A DNA stretch of 64,000 bases from Pegea sp. RAD2-039 (GCA_034620365.1 JAQGEQ010000363.1:930001-994000); one strand, 5' to 3'. Positions 11,830 through 23,542 are shown, counted from the first letter of the stretch. The notes: generated by a model from the letters alone, not told the origin. Numbers and translations are program-made.

Positions 11830-13340
11830 ACGAGTGGAAGTACTTCAGCGCATACTAATAATCAAAGACTAAAGATAATTCGAAGTATCTTCTTTGAATA
11901 GTGAAGCCCTCTTGCTTCGACTCGTAGAATAGATTTAGGATTTTGAATAACTTAAGAAGAATATTGGCAAGTCAGCACTGCAAGCTTCACAGTTGAATGT
12001 GATGCAAGTGATGAAGCAACCACTCTTTGCAAAAACGGACGTTCAGTGACCTCTATTTCAAGATCTTTGCAAGGATCGGAGTTATTATACTAGTAGTGGA
12101 GAAGCAGGATACTGTCATTATTAAATTGGTTTGAAAGCGGATCCATTTGTTTACCATTTATCACTTCCTTATAACAGATCAAAGATCAGTGATGTTTATA
12201 ATAAACTGGAAGAAGAAGTCGAAGATCAAGAATACTAAAATTATGGGTTGGAAGATGGAATTTACTACAGACCAGGGGATAAGAAGTAGACACACTGTTG
12301 GGAACCTACTTTGGAGTCACATCGACTCATTCGAGGATATTTCACCTTTCTGTTGTCTGGGTATCAGCTCCAAAACCTCCCATGCTCTCTTGTTGATCAT
12401 AAATAGTGTCTCAGTAAGTGCGAGATTAGCTCGGAAGTTTTTCCAAAGTTTTATACAATGGATGATGACAGTCTCATCAAGGTTACGTGATGGATGTAAG
12501 AATCTAACTTTGATTTCAAGAGTCTTATTCTAAATAGTAAGGATGTATTTTTGCTGAGCATTTTGATGAAATTTGGAAATTTTATTTTTTCTGTGTGATT
12601 AGGTAGATTCAAACACGATAGTTAACTGTTTGGAAGCACCCTACTGGCAATTCCTCCTCTAATCTTTTAGTTGTCGAGAAATAATAGCAAACCCTCGATC
12701 TGAAATGATTTAAATGCAAATTTTAAAGAGTGAAAACACCTCTAGACAAGCCACAACGGCTAGGATCAAATCGAGAAGTAGAATAGGATAGTGAGATCTA
12801 CGTTAAGTTCAGAAAGCTACAAACTAAAGATTGGGAAAATGTGTTTTGATCTTTGTTGTGTCGACACACGAAACTGCTTACTCAAGAGTCTTCAGCTTCA
12901 GCCGAAGAGTATCCCGGGGACACAACTTACCGGATTGGTTTTGCTAGTCAAGACTGGTACTCTTACTAAACTTTGTAGATAAAATCAAGGATGATGATAG
13001 TTTGAGGAAGGTACACTGGAGGTTAAAAAATGCATGTGCGAGTTCGCTATAGAAGGATGTCTAGCGTTGATGAACAGGACTTTGACGTTCCTTCCGATAG
13101 TCCCTGACCTGGTCCACAAAGTGAAGTGAATGATGGTCTAAAAGATATAATGGTGATAAGAAAGAAAGATGGAAGAGGAGGGAGATGTCCATTCCTGATA
13201 AGGAAAGCTTTGATTGTCGAAGTATCAGGAGCTGTGATGCTGATCCTAGCAGCAGGAGAAACAGTCATGTGAAGGTTAGACGGCTTACAAAATCATTAAA
13301 AAGTGTACCTCCAAAGCGTTACGGATGGGATTAATTTGGG
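11830..13340 (+). mobile_element. Ty3/Gypsy LTR retrotransposon fossil, pol part
   Basis: A broken remnant of a Ty3/Gypsy element in plus orientation. Recognisable parts are the end of the reverse transcriptase and RNase H (about 11980-12300, with the ECDASDEA-type and TDQRSV-type peptides of Gypsy RNase H), and weak integrase-region similarity to about 13340. The RNase H end resembles the other Gypsy fossil at 61 kb, so both come from related lineages. No flanking LTR pair was recognised. The element is clearly broken, with many breaks, and looks old. Confidence 0.65.
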
Positions 13341-13399
13341 CTTTTTAGTTTTTCGCTGTTTATTGTAATTGAATAAAACTTGAAACAGATGATAACTTG

Positions 13400-13690
13400 T
13401 TGTTGTTTATCTTTAAGAAATTGATTCATCCAAAAGTTAAATGTTTGGTTGATGTTAAACTGCATAAATGATATTAGTTGTTAGTTTATTCACTGAGGAA
13501 CATAGCAACTGATGTAGGACAGCAGTTGATCATCGGAGGACCTCTGAGGAAGGAGCCAAAATTGATATTTCGAAAGTAAATTTTTGTAGAAAAAATGAGT
13601 CAGAATTTTTTGTGAAAGAATCAAAAGAAATTGAATATATCTGTTTCATTTTTTATTAAATGGTTTATGATGGAGCTCTTGCGTTAAGAA
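13400..13690 (+). repeat. possible retroelement 3' UTR relic
   Basis: Around 13535-13585 there is a GGAGGACC / CTGAGGAAGGAGCC / TTTCGAAAG arrangement. Many retroelement 3' UTRs (LINE and Penelope types) carry a comparable 'gaggaagg..cc..cgaaa' hairpin signature. No coding part could be attached to it. The call is by pattern only. Confidence 0.25.
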
Positions 13691-15480
13691 GGTATATAAC
13701 TGGAGGATGATGTAGAATTAAAAGCATGTAATACATATATTAGAGAAATAGATTTATTAGAAAGATCGATTGATTGAGCGCTTTATAAATTAGGGAAGAT
13801 TTTTTAAGTGTACGAGTTAGTTTGTGTTTAATAATGTAGACGGCGGCGAAATTATCAAGATCAATGATAACAAAATCATCAATAATATTTGATCTCTTTG
13901 CTTTAAAAATTACATTTGTAGAATTGTTGTGTTTGGTGACCTTTTAAACGTTTAAGTTGAAAAGCAAACCTATTTCGAGATCAATTAGATAAATGTTTTT
14001 ATTTTCATCAACTCGGGGTAGTAGGGATAAGCGGAAATTTTATTTGGATTAACCAAATTTATATAATTTAGAAGATGAACGGCCACAAATCTTTATTTTC
14101 TCTGTAATTGTGTTTTTTATTAACTTCAATTTCGTATTCCTCGCATTTAAGTTCGTTATTTCCATTATAGAAACATTTGACTTTCTGTAGCTTTTCATTC
14201 AACAATTGTTAAAGTTAGATGAAGTTTGAAAACAGTTAAAACGGAAAGAAACTTTTAATGAAACAAACCTTAAAAAATAATTGGTTGGAATCTAGATGAA
14301 CCTGTCATATGAAGGCTGCAAAGATTCATTGGTCATCAACCTCAAGTTAGATAGGTGTTAAATTTTTCAAAGTTAGCTTTAAAGAAGTTAGTATAAGCCT
14401 CAACACTATTCGAGATATTTACATCTGGATTCAATTGAACTATAAAAGAATTAACAAGATAAGAATGGGGAACAGAATACAGCATGTTTTGTTCTAGGGA
14501 TATTGAACTTTTGATTGAACAAATTGAGCTTGAGTTAGAAATCATCCAAAAATCGAGGAATACTCTAATCTGTATCAGAAAGATTAAAATCTCCCAATAA
14601 TACTACTATTCATAGATATCAGGTAATATTGATATATTCTGAGATGTTAAAGTAGGAATATAAATACAAAAATATCAGACTTGAAAGGTTCAAAATGGTT
14701 CAGAAAATAGGAATTAATCTAAATTGTTAGAACTTTCTGAACTTTAAGGTCATTTCTGTAGAGTTATCAGACACCACTTCCTCTAGTGTCAATACAATTA
14801 TGTTAAATTATAGTATCCGACAGTCAGCACTGAGAACAAGAGTAAACCGGTTTCGTTGGAGTCACGTTAATTCAACATCTTATTTATCTGTCTTATTTGC
14901 CATAAATCTGATGCTACAATAATTGATTGATAGGTTACGAAAGATAGGTTGGTTGATGGTATTGGTAGTATACATGTTAGTTTCAACCCTAAAGAAGCTT
15001 GAGGTTGCCATAAAAGGACGGAAATCTTAACGACCGAAATAATGATAGATAACTTAACGTCTTCGATAATAGTAAATTTATCATCACTTTTACTCATCTG
15101 GATAGTTACCCGTACTTCTTTTATTAGTTTCTTGTGAAGCTCTTGCTGCTTTTTGGTTTGATCTAGTCGTATATAAAAACAAATCGTTTCATTAAAGCAA
15201 TCGACACTGAGGTTTTGGAGTTTAAGCAGTTTATTTCTGGTTAATAAAAAAGAGAGCTTCATATTAATTGGTTTCTGAAAATCTTTAACTAACTTGATAA
15301 GACGCGTTAACATCGTGCTTAGAGCTATTATGCCTTTCACCGACTTTAGGAAAGTTTGGAAATTTTGACTTGTAATTAGAGTTGGATTATCTGTGACAAA
15401 CTTGGGGATGTTAAAGATGCATACGTTGAGAGCTCAGGAGCTCTAACTAAAGTTGCTTTTCTGTAAGACATTTTTATTAA
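13690..15480 (-). mobile_element. LINE family C, ORF1 and endonuclease region (copy C1)
   Basis: The open stretch 14867-15340 on the minus strand (157 residues) contains LLTRNKLLKLQNLSVDC, then DQTKKQQELHKKLIKEVR, which resembles the C-terminal part of LINE ORF1 proteins. Further along the minus strand, near 14573-14611, VVLLGDFNLSDTD is the GDFN active-site motif of the apurinic-like endonuclease that starts LINE ORF2. Stops and frameshifts break the frames. Support is good over 14340-15480 and weak below, where only basic, LINE-linker-like peptides are seen. A second piece of the same family lies at 19.0-19.3 kb. Confidence 0.6.
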
Positions 15481-15689
15481 GCTGCTTTGATTGAATCTTC
15501 AAAGTTTTTTTGGTTCCGTCAGCCTATGAAAGCTTGGATCTCATTTATCAGTTTTTCAAACGTCAACTTTTTAAATTAAGTTTTTAATCTCCATATGAAT
15601 GTCGATATTTGGTAAAATGCAACTACTTCGACTTAATTTAATGATCATTTTATAATTTTTATACAAAATATGTGAGAAGATACTGTCCA

Positions 15690-16003
15690 TCTATGTGGCA
15701 TAGCAGTTACCATACGTACCTACCAGGCTGGAGGTTTCAGGTTCGAACTAAGGTGGACATACATTAGTGACAAGGAAAAGTCCATCAAGAAGGGCCCTGC
15801 AAGTTTGTTGTATGAGGAGACGCAAAACTCCGAATTTAAAGCTCGAGTTTTACAGGCAGTTTATCACTGCACTCAGTGTCGTTCTGCCAGCTCCTGTGAC
15901 GCCAGCTAGGAGTAACTGCATCATTTCGTCCGTTCTGCTGCATAACCTGGCTGGCATGGAGAGTGGAATTCGTACTGCATGGGCAACAACTGGATCTCTA
16001 TAA
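15690..16003 (+). mobile_element. tRNA-derived SINE, older copy (S1)
   Basis: The 5' head (15690-15755) is a decayed tRNA-like module with an A-box remnant (TGGCATAGCAGTTA) and a B box (GGTTCGAACTA). The body aligns with the copy at 21.99 kb, with shared blocks GAGACGCAAAACTCCG, CCTGTGACGCCAGCT, TTCGTC, GCTGCATA and GAGAGTGGAAT. It shares the 3' end GGGCAACAACTGGATCTCTATA. There are no long poly-A tails. Short open frames here (15767-16003 plus, 15850-16044 minus) are by-products of the unusually GC-rich repeat. Confidence 0.8.
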
Positions 16004-17034
16004 TTTTTGACCGGGCACGGCCGTTCTCGGCTGAAGCAGACCAAAAAATGTGAGAAAACTGAAGGTAAACAATGTATTTTTTGGAACTTCTTACCTTGGA
16101 CATTAGGTCAAAGACTTCTTTTTTCATTTAAAATGTAGTCATGTCGCAAAAAAATAATTGGATCAATAAAAATTAATAATAATTAAACATTTATTCAAAT
16201 ATAATATCGATTTATTTAAAGAGATATGTTTTTTCTATATTTTTAATTTATTTTGGTCAATATTTCAAATGGTTTATATATATATTTGGTAATTATTTTA
16301 TATAAAAATAATCATAATTACAAAATTTTGTCTATTTTTTGGATAAGTAATTTTTTAATCTTTTATTGTTGCTATGATTTTTTAAAAGCTTACGATTTTC
16401 TAATCATTTTCATTTTGAAAAATTTATGTATATTTCTTTTACTATTATTAATCATAGTATGAACTTGTGTAAATTTTTTAAATATTTTGTTTCAGTTTAA
16501 GTTATCTAAAAATTGTAAAACTGTTTTTTAAAGTAAGTGTTTATTTAGGTTAATTTACAAATTTTTTTAATCTATTGGATGATATAATATTCTAAATATG
16601 TTTCAGTTGCTTTTAATAGTTTAACTTTTCAAAAGCACACAACTTTTTTAGGTTAACTAAATATATTGTGAATATTTTACTATATAAGGCTTTAAAATAG
16701 TATCTCTGAAGATGTTAATGATGAAGACAGTTGTTTTAAAGCAATTTTTATTGATAAAATTTTACTGTTAAATGTTATTAGCTAAATTTTGAATTATTTT
16801 CCATTAATTGTAAGTGTAATATAAAATTTTCCTGGTTTTTGTAAACCATTCTGAGTAATTTCTGATTACAAATGTTATCGCTTATATAGGAGGAAACGTT
16901 AGGTTGTCTGTTTTAGCTTCAACTTCTTAGCTTGGTATAAAGATTCTTGTATTACTTTTTATGTGCAACAATATTATGAAATTACAGAACTGTTTTTATT
17001 ATTAGAAAGTTTTAAGTAAAATATTTCAAAAACT
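16004..17034. other. AT-rich DNA upstream of the kinase gene
   Basis: The first 40 bp (GGGCACGGCCG) may still belong to the SINE. The rest is strongly AT-rich with no coding signal. A TTTGCAG at 17034-17040, 24 bp before the kinase ATG, could be a 3' splice or trans-splice acceptor for its leader. Confidence 0.4.
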
Positions 17035-17064
17035 TTGCAGTTTAACATCAACAACAAGATTACC

Positions 17065-17991
17065 ATGTTTGCTATAAAAAGAAGAAGAATGCAACAACCC
17101 CGTTTCTCTATCGAGACTCTAATAAAAAATGGAAGTTTTACGAAGGTGTACAGTGGAACAGATCATTTTCACAACCAGCGTGTAGCAATAAAAATTGAGA
17201 TATTAAAAACAAAGGAGTCAGAATCTCTGATAATTTTTGAAAATGAAAACTATAAACCTTTAAGGAATATCTACGGCATAAGTAAGGTCATTAGCCTGAC
17301 ACAGTTTAATGGATATCGAGCAATGGTTTTGGACTATATTGGCTTTTCTTTGAAAGATCTTTTTCGTGAATGTGGGAATACTTTTTCTCTCAAAACAGTT
17401 TTATTAATCTTAGATCAGCTCCTTTGTATTTTGGAAGACATTCATGAAAGAGGATATATTCACGGTAATATAAAACCAGCAAATTTTTTATTTGATGCTT
17501 ATTCAAGACAATTTTATATCATCGATTTCAGATTGATGAAAAAATTTCGAGGTTTTCGTCCGTTAGATGATTGTAGAACAGAACTCTCAGAAAATTATTG
17601 TTATGCTTCACTAAACTCGGCCATGAAGTACGAATCAAGTCGTAGAGATGATATGGAGTCTCTTGGTTACATGGTTATTTATTTGCTTACTTCATCTCTT
17701 CCTTGGATGATCTTTAAGAACTTAGAGCGAGAGATGCGTTGTCGTAGAACTATTGAAATGAAGCAGAAGACATCTTTAGAGGAGTTATGTAAAGGAGCAC
17801 CCAGTGAATTTTTAGTATTTTTACAAAGCTGTCGGCGAATGAGATTTGAATCTAAACCAAAATATCGACAAATAATTTGCAGTTTTCGTAAACTTGCAAT
17901 GAAAAACAAGATTGCATACGACTTCTGTTTTGATTGGATGAAGCCAAAAATAGAAAAAAAATCTTCCTCAAACGGACAAAGCTGGTTGTAA
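17065..17991 (+). CDS. casein kinase 1-like protein, predicted pseudokinase
   Basis: An intronless gene of 308 codons. I chose the ATG at 17065 because the frame upstream of it has no ATG before a stop. The CK1 fold is clear: a modified glycine loop (NGSFTKVYSG, residues 22-31), VAIK with the ATP-binding Lys43, and the CK1-specific SRRDDMESLGY (192-202) and SLPW (211-214). The catalytic loop reads HGNIKPAN (133-140) where CK1 has HRDIKPDN, so both the Arg and the catalytic Asp are replaced. The metal-binding DFG reads DFR (154-156). Lys43 and Asp154 remain, so nucleotide binding is possible but phosphotransfer is unlikely. Length fits a CK1 kinase domain with almost no tail, ending in a short Lys/Ser-rich stretch. 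An AATAAA overlaps the stop codon (17990-17995). No intron suggests origin by retrocopy or a fast-evolving CK1 side branch; the long intact frame argues it is under selection. Confidence 0.85.
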   Translation: MFAIKRRRMQQPRFSIETLIKNGSFTKVYSGTDHFHNQRVAIKIEILKTKESESLIIFENENYKPLRNIYGISKVISLTQFNGYRAMVLDYIGFSLKDLFRECGNTFSLKTVLLILDQLLCILEDIHERGYIHGNIKPANFLFDAYSRQFYIIDFRLMKKFRGFRPLDDCRTELSENYCYASLNSAMKYESSRRDDMESLGYMVIYLLTSSLPWMIFKNLEREMRCRRTIEMKQKTSLEELCKGAPSEFLVFLQSCRRMRFESKPKYRQIICSFRKLAMKNKIAYDFCFDWMKPKIEKKSSSNGQSWL

Positions 17992-19005
17992 TAAAAATCA
18001 ACGGAAAAAATTTAATTTTAATTTTTATAATCATCAACTTTTGTTTTTTTAAATTAGTTTTTAAAGTTTTAAATTTCGTTGACTAAACTGTCACAAGCCC
18101 TTTTCTACTTAAAAAACTTTCTGTTTATAAAACTTGAACAAAATTTAAATAAAGAATTCAAATAATTTACGAAAAGTATATTTCCTAAACTTTGATGGTT
18201 GATTAATAGTCTAGTTGAGTTTAGTAAAACTTTCTTAAGTATAATTTTAATCCAAAAACCTTTTATCTGTGTGATTAAAATAATAGCCTGCTCAAAAAGG
18301 TTTGTTTAAGGAAGTTTAACAAGTTATATTTTACTAAAGTAACAAGTTTAGTCAATATACAGAAACTATAATAATATTAACTTATAAAAGTAGCTTGGAA
18401 AACAATCATTAAATATAAAAACTTTCTCTTTCATGGTTTAAACCAATGCTTATTTACTTTAAACAAAGGAAAAAATGTATTCTATCATATTGTGGGCTTG
18501 ACACTAAGTGATCATGAAAAAGTTCTAATTAATCATTACTAGGTGTTTGTATATCAAAAAGTTTTTTTTTGTTATTAAACTTATTGAAAAGAAATCATTA
18601 AATTTAGTTGAAAAAGTTTCTCGCAAATCAGATCACGTTGGTTTTTCTACAGTCAATTTTTGCCTCATGAAAATTTGTTAAAACACTCGATTTACAAATG
18701 AGAGCAATTTGACTTATAACATTTTTTCAGTCACTTTAAAGCCCTTATGTCAAAAGAAAACCAGTTTTAAACATTTCAGTTTTAGAAACATATATTTTAG
18801 CTGATTAAAGATACTAAGATTTTTACATATAATGTATAACTGAATGTTTTAGTATTTATATTATTGTGTTTGAGTGAATCTATTCGATATTTCCGATATT
18901 TGAGTTAGCAAGTAGAGAATAAGAGATAGAAGTAGGAGCCAGCACTTAGTTATTAAGAATAAATTTGATATTTATTATTCATTATACATGTTTACTTATT
19001 TGGTT
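17992..19005. other. AT-rich intergenic DNA
   Basis: Downstream flank of the kinase gene. No coding signal, RNA gene or recognisable repeat was seen. Confidence 0.5.
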
Positions 19006-19335
19006 ATACATGTTGGTATCAACCCCAGAGAAGCAAGGGGGTTACACAAATTACTTAAAGCTTGACAATTGAGTCATTGATTATGGCAAATTTAGAATCA
19101 CTCTTACTTCCTAGAACGCTATCTAATTTCACCTAACTTTCTTATCAGTTTTTTGTGAAGCACTTCTAGCTTTGCATAAATACGGATAGTTAGGTCAGAG
19201 TAATCGATGCTGAGGTTTTGGAGTTTCAGCAGTTTGATTCTTGTTAATTGGTCAGAGAGTTTAATAATAAACATATTGTAGTTACTTGTAAATACTATTT
19301 TATTGATCTGAGTTAAAATATGTTGATTTATTACG
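19005..19335 (-). mobile_element. LINE family C fragment (copy C2)
   Basis: This segment aligns with 14960-15290. Shared blocks include GAGGTTTTGGAGTTT near 19213, TTTTTTGTGAAGC near 19150, and the CATGTTRGTWTCAACCC boundary near 19008. Minus-strand peptides include LLKLQNLS, LHKKLI and ASLGLIPTCI, matching the ORF1 end and ORF2 start of copy C1. It is a short, decayed, non-coding relic; flanking DNA to about 19570 may also belong to it. Confidence 0.6.
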
Positions 19336-21991
19336 TCAGGAAAACACTTACCTTATCAAAGTCATTACAGATGCCTTATATTTGATGATGCATTTGATCT
19401 TTTATTAGATTACATAAATTCCTATAATTAACACAAATCATAGTTAATACAAAATAAGCTTGCATAAAATAATAGAAAACTTTTAAGTGGTGTTTTTCTA
19501 TCTCACGTTTACTTAAAACGATTTTCTATTTGCTTCCATCTTAAGTTTTTTCCCGGATTTAGCTTAAATTAACTTTAGAAAGTCATTGAATGATTTGAAG
19601 TCCTAAAATTGAGCATCTTTTGATAAAATAGCCGCTTAATTGCGACACCAGGCGGTTGATTTTCAGCTTATCATTTCAGATACAATAATGTCCTGAAAGA
19701 GATTAGCTCTTAATGCAAAATTTGCTTTAAAAAATCTAGTGTCGAGAAACAAAATAATTATCAAGGAATAAAAGGATTATATTGAAGCTTATTTTATGTA
19801 TTGAAGCTTCACACAAAATATTTTTGTGCGTTTTAAACCAATTGAATTATTCCACAGAAGCTTATGTTATTAAATGACAAAACAAGTTTTTAATTGCAAC
19901 CAATTCTCTAACCATCAAAACCTGATGACCAACATTTATCAAATTTTGTAAGTTTTTAAACGTCTTATATTAATTCACTTTGTATCAACTAGCTTTTCTA
20001 AATGATTTTGCTTTTTGTGTTACAGTAAAGTGCAATTTGAATATTCTAACTCCTTGTTAAAAGACTTTGTTTTGATTAAATCTTTAGCCAACATTAATCT
20101 TAAATATAATTTAAAAATTTATGATTAAAATAATAGTTTCTACAAAAGTGAATTTAAACTGTTGTTATTAAAAGCCTAAGTCAAACTTGCTTAAAAGCTT
20201 TAATTAAAGTCTCAAAAAAGGAATTTAAAAATAAACTTATCAATAATAATCAAATCTAATTTTAATTTTAATCAATTTTAACTTATTAATGTATCAACAC
20301 TTAATTGTTTAAAATTGTATTTAACGTTTGATTTCAGGATAAGTTTATAGCTTCTTTTCTTTATTTCTTCATAAGTATTTATTAAAAAATTACAAAAAAC
20401 TTTTTTAATGATGATTTTAGGCCAAACTAATATTTTCAAGTTCAGTTTTAATTCAACTTTGTCATGAAAAAGTAATTTGAATTCTCGATGAAGATACTTT
20501 TTATTTCTGAATTTGATTTATTATTTGATTTAAATAATCATATCGATTGACATTCTCAAATAAAAATATCAAGAACTCATTTTATAAACTTTCTAGATAA
20601 ATGATTAACTATATCTATTTTGGATTAGAATTTTGTAATCTAAATTTATTTTAACTAAAACCGTAAACTTTGATAATTAGCTAACTACTCAAGGCTGGTG
20701 AAAAACAAAAAGAGGGTAACATTATATTTACTTTTACAATTTAAAAGCAACTTTACTATTTGAATATTTAAAACTTTCATTCAAAAATTACTGAATTACC
20801 AACCAAAATGAAAAACCAAAATGTTATTTAAAAATTTTACTAGAAATAAAATTTGGTTACTTTTCCAGCAACTCAAACAGACTTTTAGTGATTCTAAATT
20901 GTAGGAAAAGGTTTTGATTTTTATAGAAATTATTAGTTAGAGATATGACTAAAAACATATATTTGTTATCTTAACCTTAAAACCGAACAGTTTAACAATG
21001 TATTTTTTTTAAATTAGAAGTTTAGACTTAAATTTACATCAGCTAAAAATATTTCATAAATAAATTAAAAAAAAATAATTAATTTGAACAATTTAGATTT
21101 TTCTGATTTTAATCATTAATAATCTAGATAAATAAGAATCACGAATGGCCATAAAGACTGTTATAGTACATCCCGTAATTTGAGTTCAACTTTTAAAAGC
21201 ATAATTTCCAAATCTTGCTGATGTAATTTTCAAGCTGAAAAGAAAGCTCTCATTTGCTTTTGAATTAAAATTAAAATTTAATAATCACTTATTAAAAGAC
21301 AATAGAAGCAAATAAAACTATAATGATTAAAAATAAATTTTTCATGGTGTCATATAACTTAAAAACTTGTTTTTACCAAGAGAGAATATTGATGAATAGA
21401 CAGAGTAGACTACTACGAATAAATGTTGCAATACTAGATAGGCATAAACAATGGAACTAACCCCAATGAAGATAAAGTTTATTAACCTGAGAATACAAAG
21501 CATTCAAATTAAATTTATGAATGAAGCTAAAGAAATAAACTTAAGTTATATTTCTCAGCTTTGCCAATTCATCTAAAAGCTTTTAGATATCTTATTTTTG
21601 AAGTATCAAGCTAAAAAGGAAGGTACAAAAGTACTTGATGACTAGTATTTCCTGTTTTATGATATTTTTACTAAGGACTTATTGAGCTCTTGTGGGTGAG
21701 TTCCTCTTATTTTTTAATCTTACACATGAGCAACAATTATTTGATATCTTATATTGTTAATTCTTCGAAGTTATTTTCGAAAACATTGCATCTTACGATT
21801 GTAATGAGTTTAGTTAAAAAAAGAGTTATTTTAAAGTAATTACTAATTGCTGGGAAAAGTAATCAAAATTTAGTCGTGTTTTTCATAAAAATAACAAATA
21901 TTTAAAATCTTTTCAATAAACTAAATTTCTCACAAACAAAAATCTGTTAAAAAAATATTTATTTACTTTTTAAAAAAACTGTAACAATTCC
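19336..21991. other. AT-rich intergenic DNA
   Basis: No gene or RNA gene was recognised. The first 230 bp may be decayed LINE C sequence. A slightly less AT-rich patch at 21380-21700 has no open frame or repeat match that I can see. Confidence 0.5.
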
Positions 21992-22328
21992 ACTTCGCAG
22001 TGTAGCGGTCATTGCGCCCGCCTAACACGCAGAAGGTCCCAGGTTCGAGCCCAGTTGGACTTTAATTTGCAACAAGAAAAGGTCCTTAAAAATCCCATGT
22101 AGGAAGGTCCCTTGCTAGTCTGTTTTATGACATCAGTTCTAAGAGACGTAAAACTCCGTAATTAAAGCCAGTGCCTCGTAGGAAGTTCGTCACTGTAATC
22201 AGAGCCGTTCTGGCAGTTCCTGTGACGCCAGCTGGGTGTAGCTGCACCAGTTCGTCTGTTCGGCTGCATACCTTGTTGGCGTAGAGAGTGGAATCCATCT
22301 ACATGGGCAACAACTAAATCTCTATAGT
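21992..22328 (+). mobile_element. tRNA-Val-headed SINE (S2)
   Basis: The head (21992-22060) closely follows a tRNA-Val with an AAC anticodon: A box GTGTAGCGGTCA, anticodon arm CGCCTAACACGC, and B box GGTTCGAGCCC. These would act as the internal RNA polymerase III promoter. The head does not fold into a clean acceptor stem and runs straight into a tRNA-unrelated body, so it is a SINE and not a tRNA gene. The body and 3' end (GGGCAACAACT...ATCTCTATA) match S1 at 15.7 kb. It is the better preserved, presumably younger, of the two. The element likely borrows LINE machinery, but I could not match its 3' end to the LINEs here. Confidence 0.85.
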
Positions 22329-22466
22329 GGTTTGATTTAGATGTAAAAATATTTGAGATATGGTTATTTTTAGTAACAAAAAAAGTTTAGCCTTATTTTA
22401 AGCAACAAGGAATAAAATAATATTTGAATTGATATCAAACATTAAAAGATAATTAACAACTTTCTA

Positions 22467-23098
22467 TATTATTTATTTATTTATTACAATAAATGCGAAA
22501 AAGGGTACCTGTAAAGAGCACCTCTCGCTAACACAAATTCTCACAAATAACATCTATTTAGTCAAAAATATAGAAAGTAAAAGATGTAACACATGGTATT
22601 TCGATAGCACTCAAAGCATATAACAGTGAACAATTACATGGAATGTTAATAATATAAGAAAGAAAAAAATCACAGTTTAGAAATGACAATGTTGGCAATA
22701 TTATAACGGTTCAACTTCTGCTTGAACAATGCGAGCGACTTCGACATGGTTATGTCTGATGGCATCTGGTTCCATGTATTAATTGTACGGTATGAGAAAA
22801 AATTTGCTCTGACCAATGTACCAGGTGATATAGGCTTATTTAGGTGCAATGTGTGTCGTTTGAGCTGATATAACTTGAAGGAAGGACTAATAGAAATGAA
22901 ATCATCAAACTGAATGTCAATTAAATTGTGGATAATTTTAAAAATAAGAATTGAGTCGTATTTAATTCATCGGATTTCCAAAGTATCTAAATTGAAGAGA
23001 CTGAGACGATGTTTATAACTATCATATTTAATATTATGTTTCCTACATACTAATCTCGTAAATGTGGCCTGAACAGATTTGATTTTTTTGATATCAGT
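22467..23098 (-). mobile_element. LINE family A, 5'-truncated copy A2
   Basis: About 630 bp aligning end to end with 8616-9245 of copy A1, with the same orientation and the same ATTT-rich 3' tail (22467-22490). It ends abruptly at 23098 inside the ORF2 C-terminal coding region, the usual result of incomplete target-primed reverse transcription. The minus-strand translation retains KYDSYKHRLSLFNLDTLEIR, the RT C-terminal tail. It has a 12-14 bp insertion relative to A1 near 22500. The 5' end abuts a tract of TA-rich simple sequence. Confidence 0.85.
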
Positions 23099-23160
23099 AA
23101 TATATAATGTTATAATATGATATAATAGTATATAATATAATATTATCGTTGTTTCAAAAT
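23099..23160. repeat. AT-rich simple sequence
   Basis: Irregular ATATAATRTTATAATAT-type repeats at the 5' junction of LINE copy A2. It may be the pre-integration site or an expansion after insertion. Confidence 0.5.
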
Positions 23161-23542
23161 GCAAAAATCGATTTATGGCAAAAGAAACATCTTAATGGGT
23201 TAACTTTCATAATAGATTTGAAAGTGGAAACTTTTAAACAATCAAAGTCTTTTGTTTAAAGATTTCTTCTTTAGTCATACCACGTTTGACTAACTGATAA
23301 AAGTTAAATTACTTGCTAATCAAGTTGCAACATACGTAAGTACTAAACTACAACTTCAGCACTTATCTATTAACAACGTGCCTTTACTTAATACAGATAA
23401 TTTAATAAAATAGATTAATTTTAAGGAATTTTATAAGATATAAAAATTTTAGCCAATCTTTTGACAAATTGTCAGCATCCTTTTTTAGTTATTATTCAAA
23501 AATATATTGTATACATTTTTTGTAATCTTTAAGATTAAACTA

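Noticed and set aside
15767-16044. Open frames on both strands suggesting a small protein
   Set aside because: They lie inside the SINE and arise from its GC-rich, stop-poor composition; the second SINE copy does not preserve them.
21992-22064. Functional tRNA-Val(AAC) gene
   Set aside because: A and B boxes and the anticodon arm are good, but the acceptor stem does not pair cleanly and the sequence continues into a SINE body repeated at 15.7 kb.
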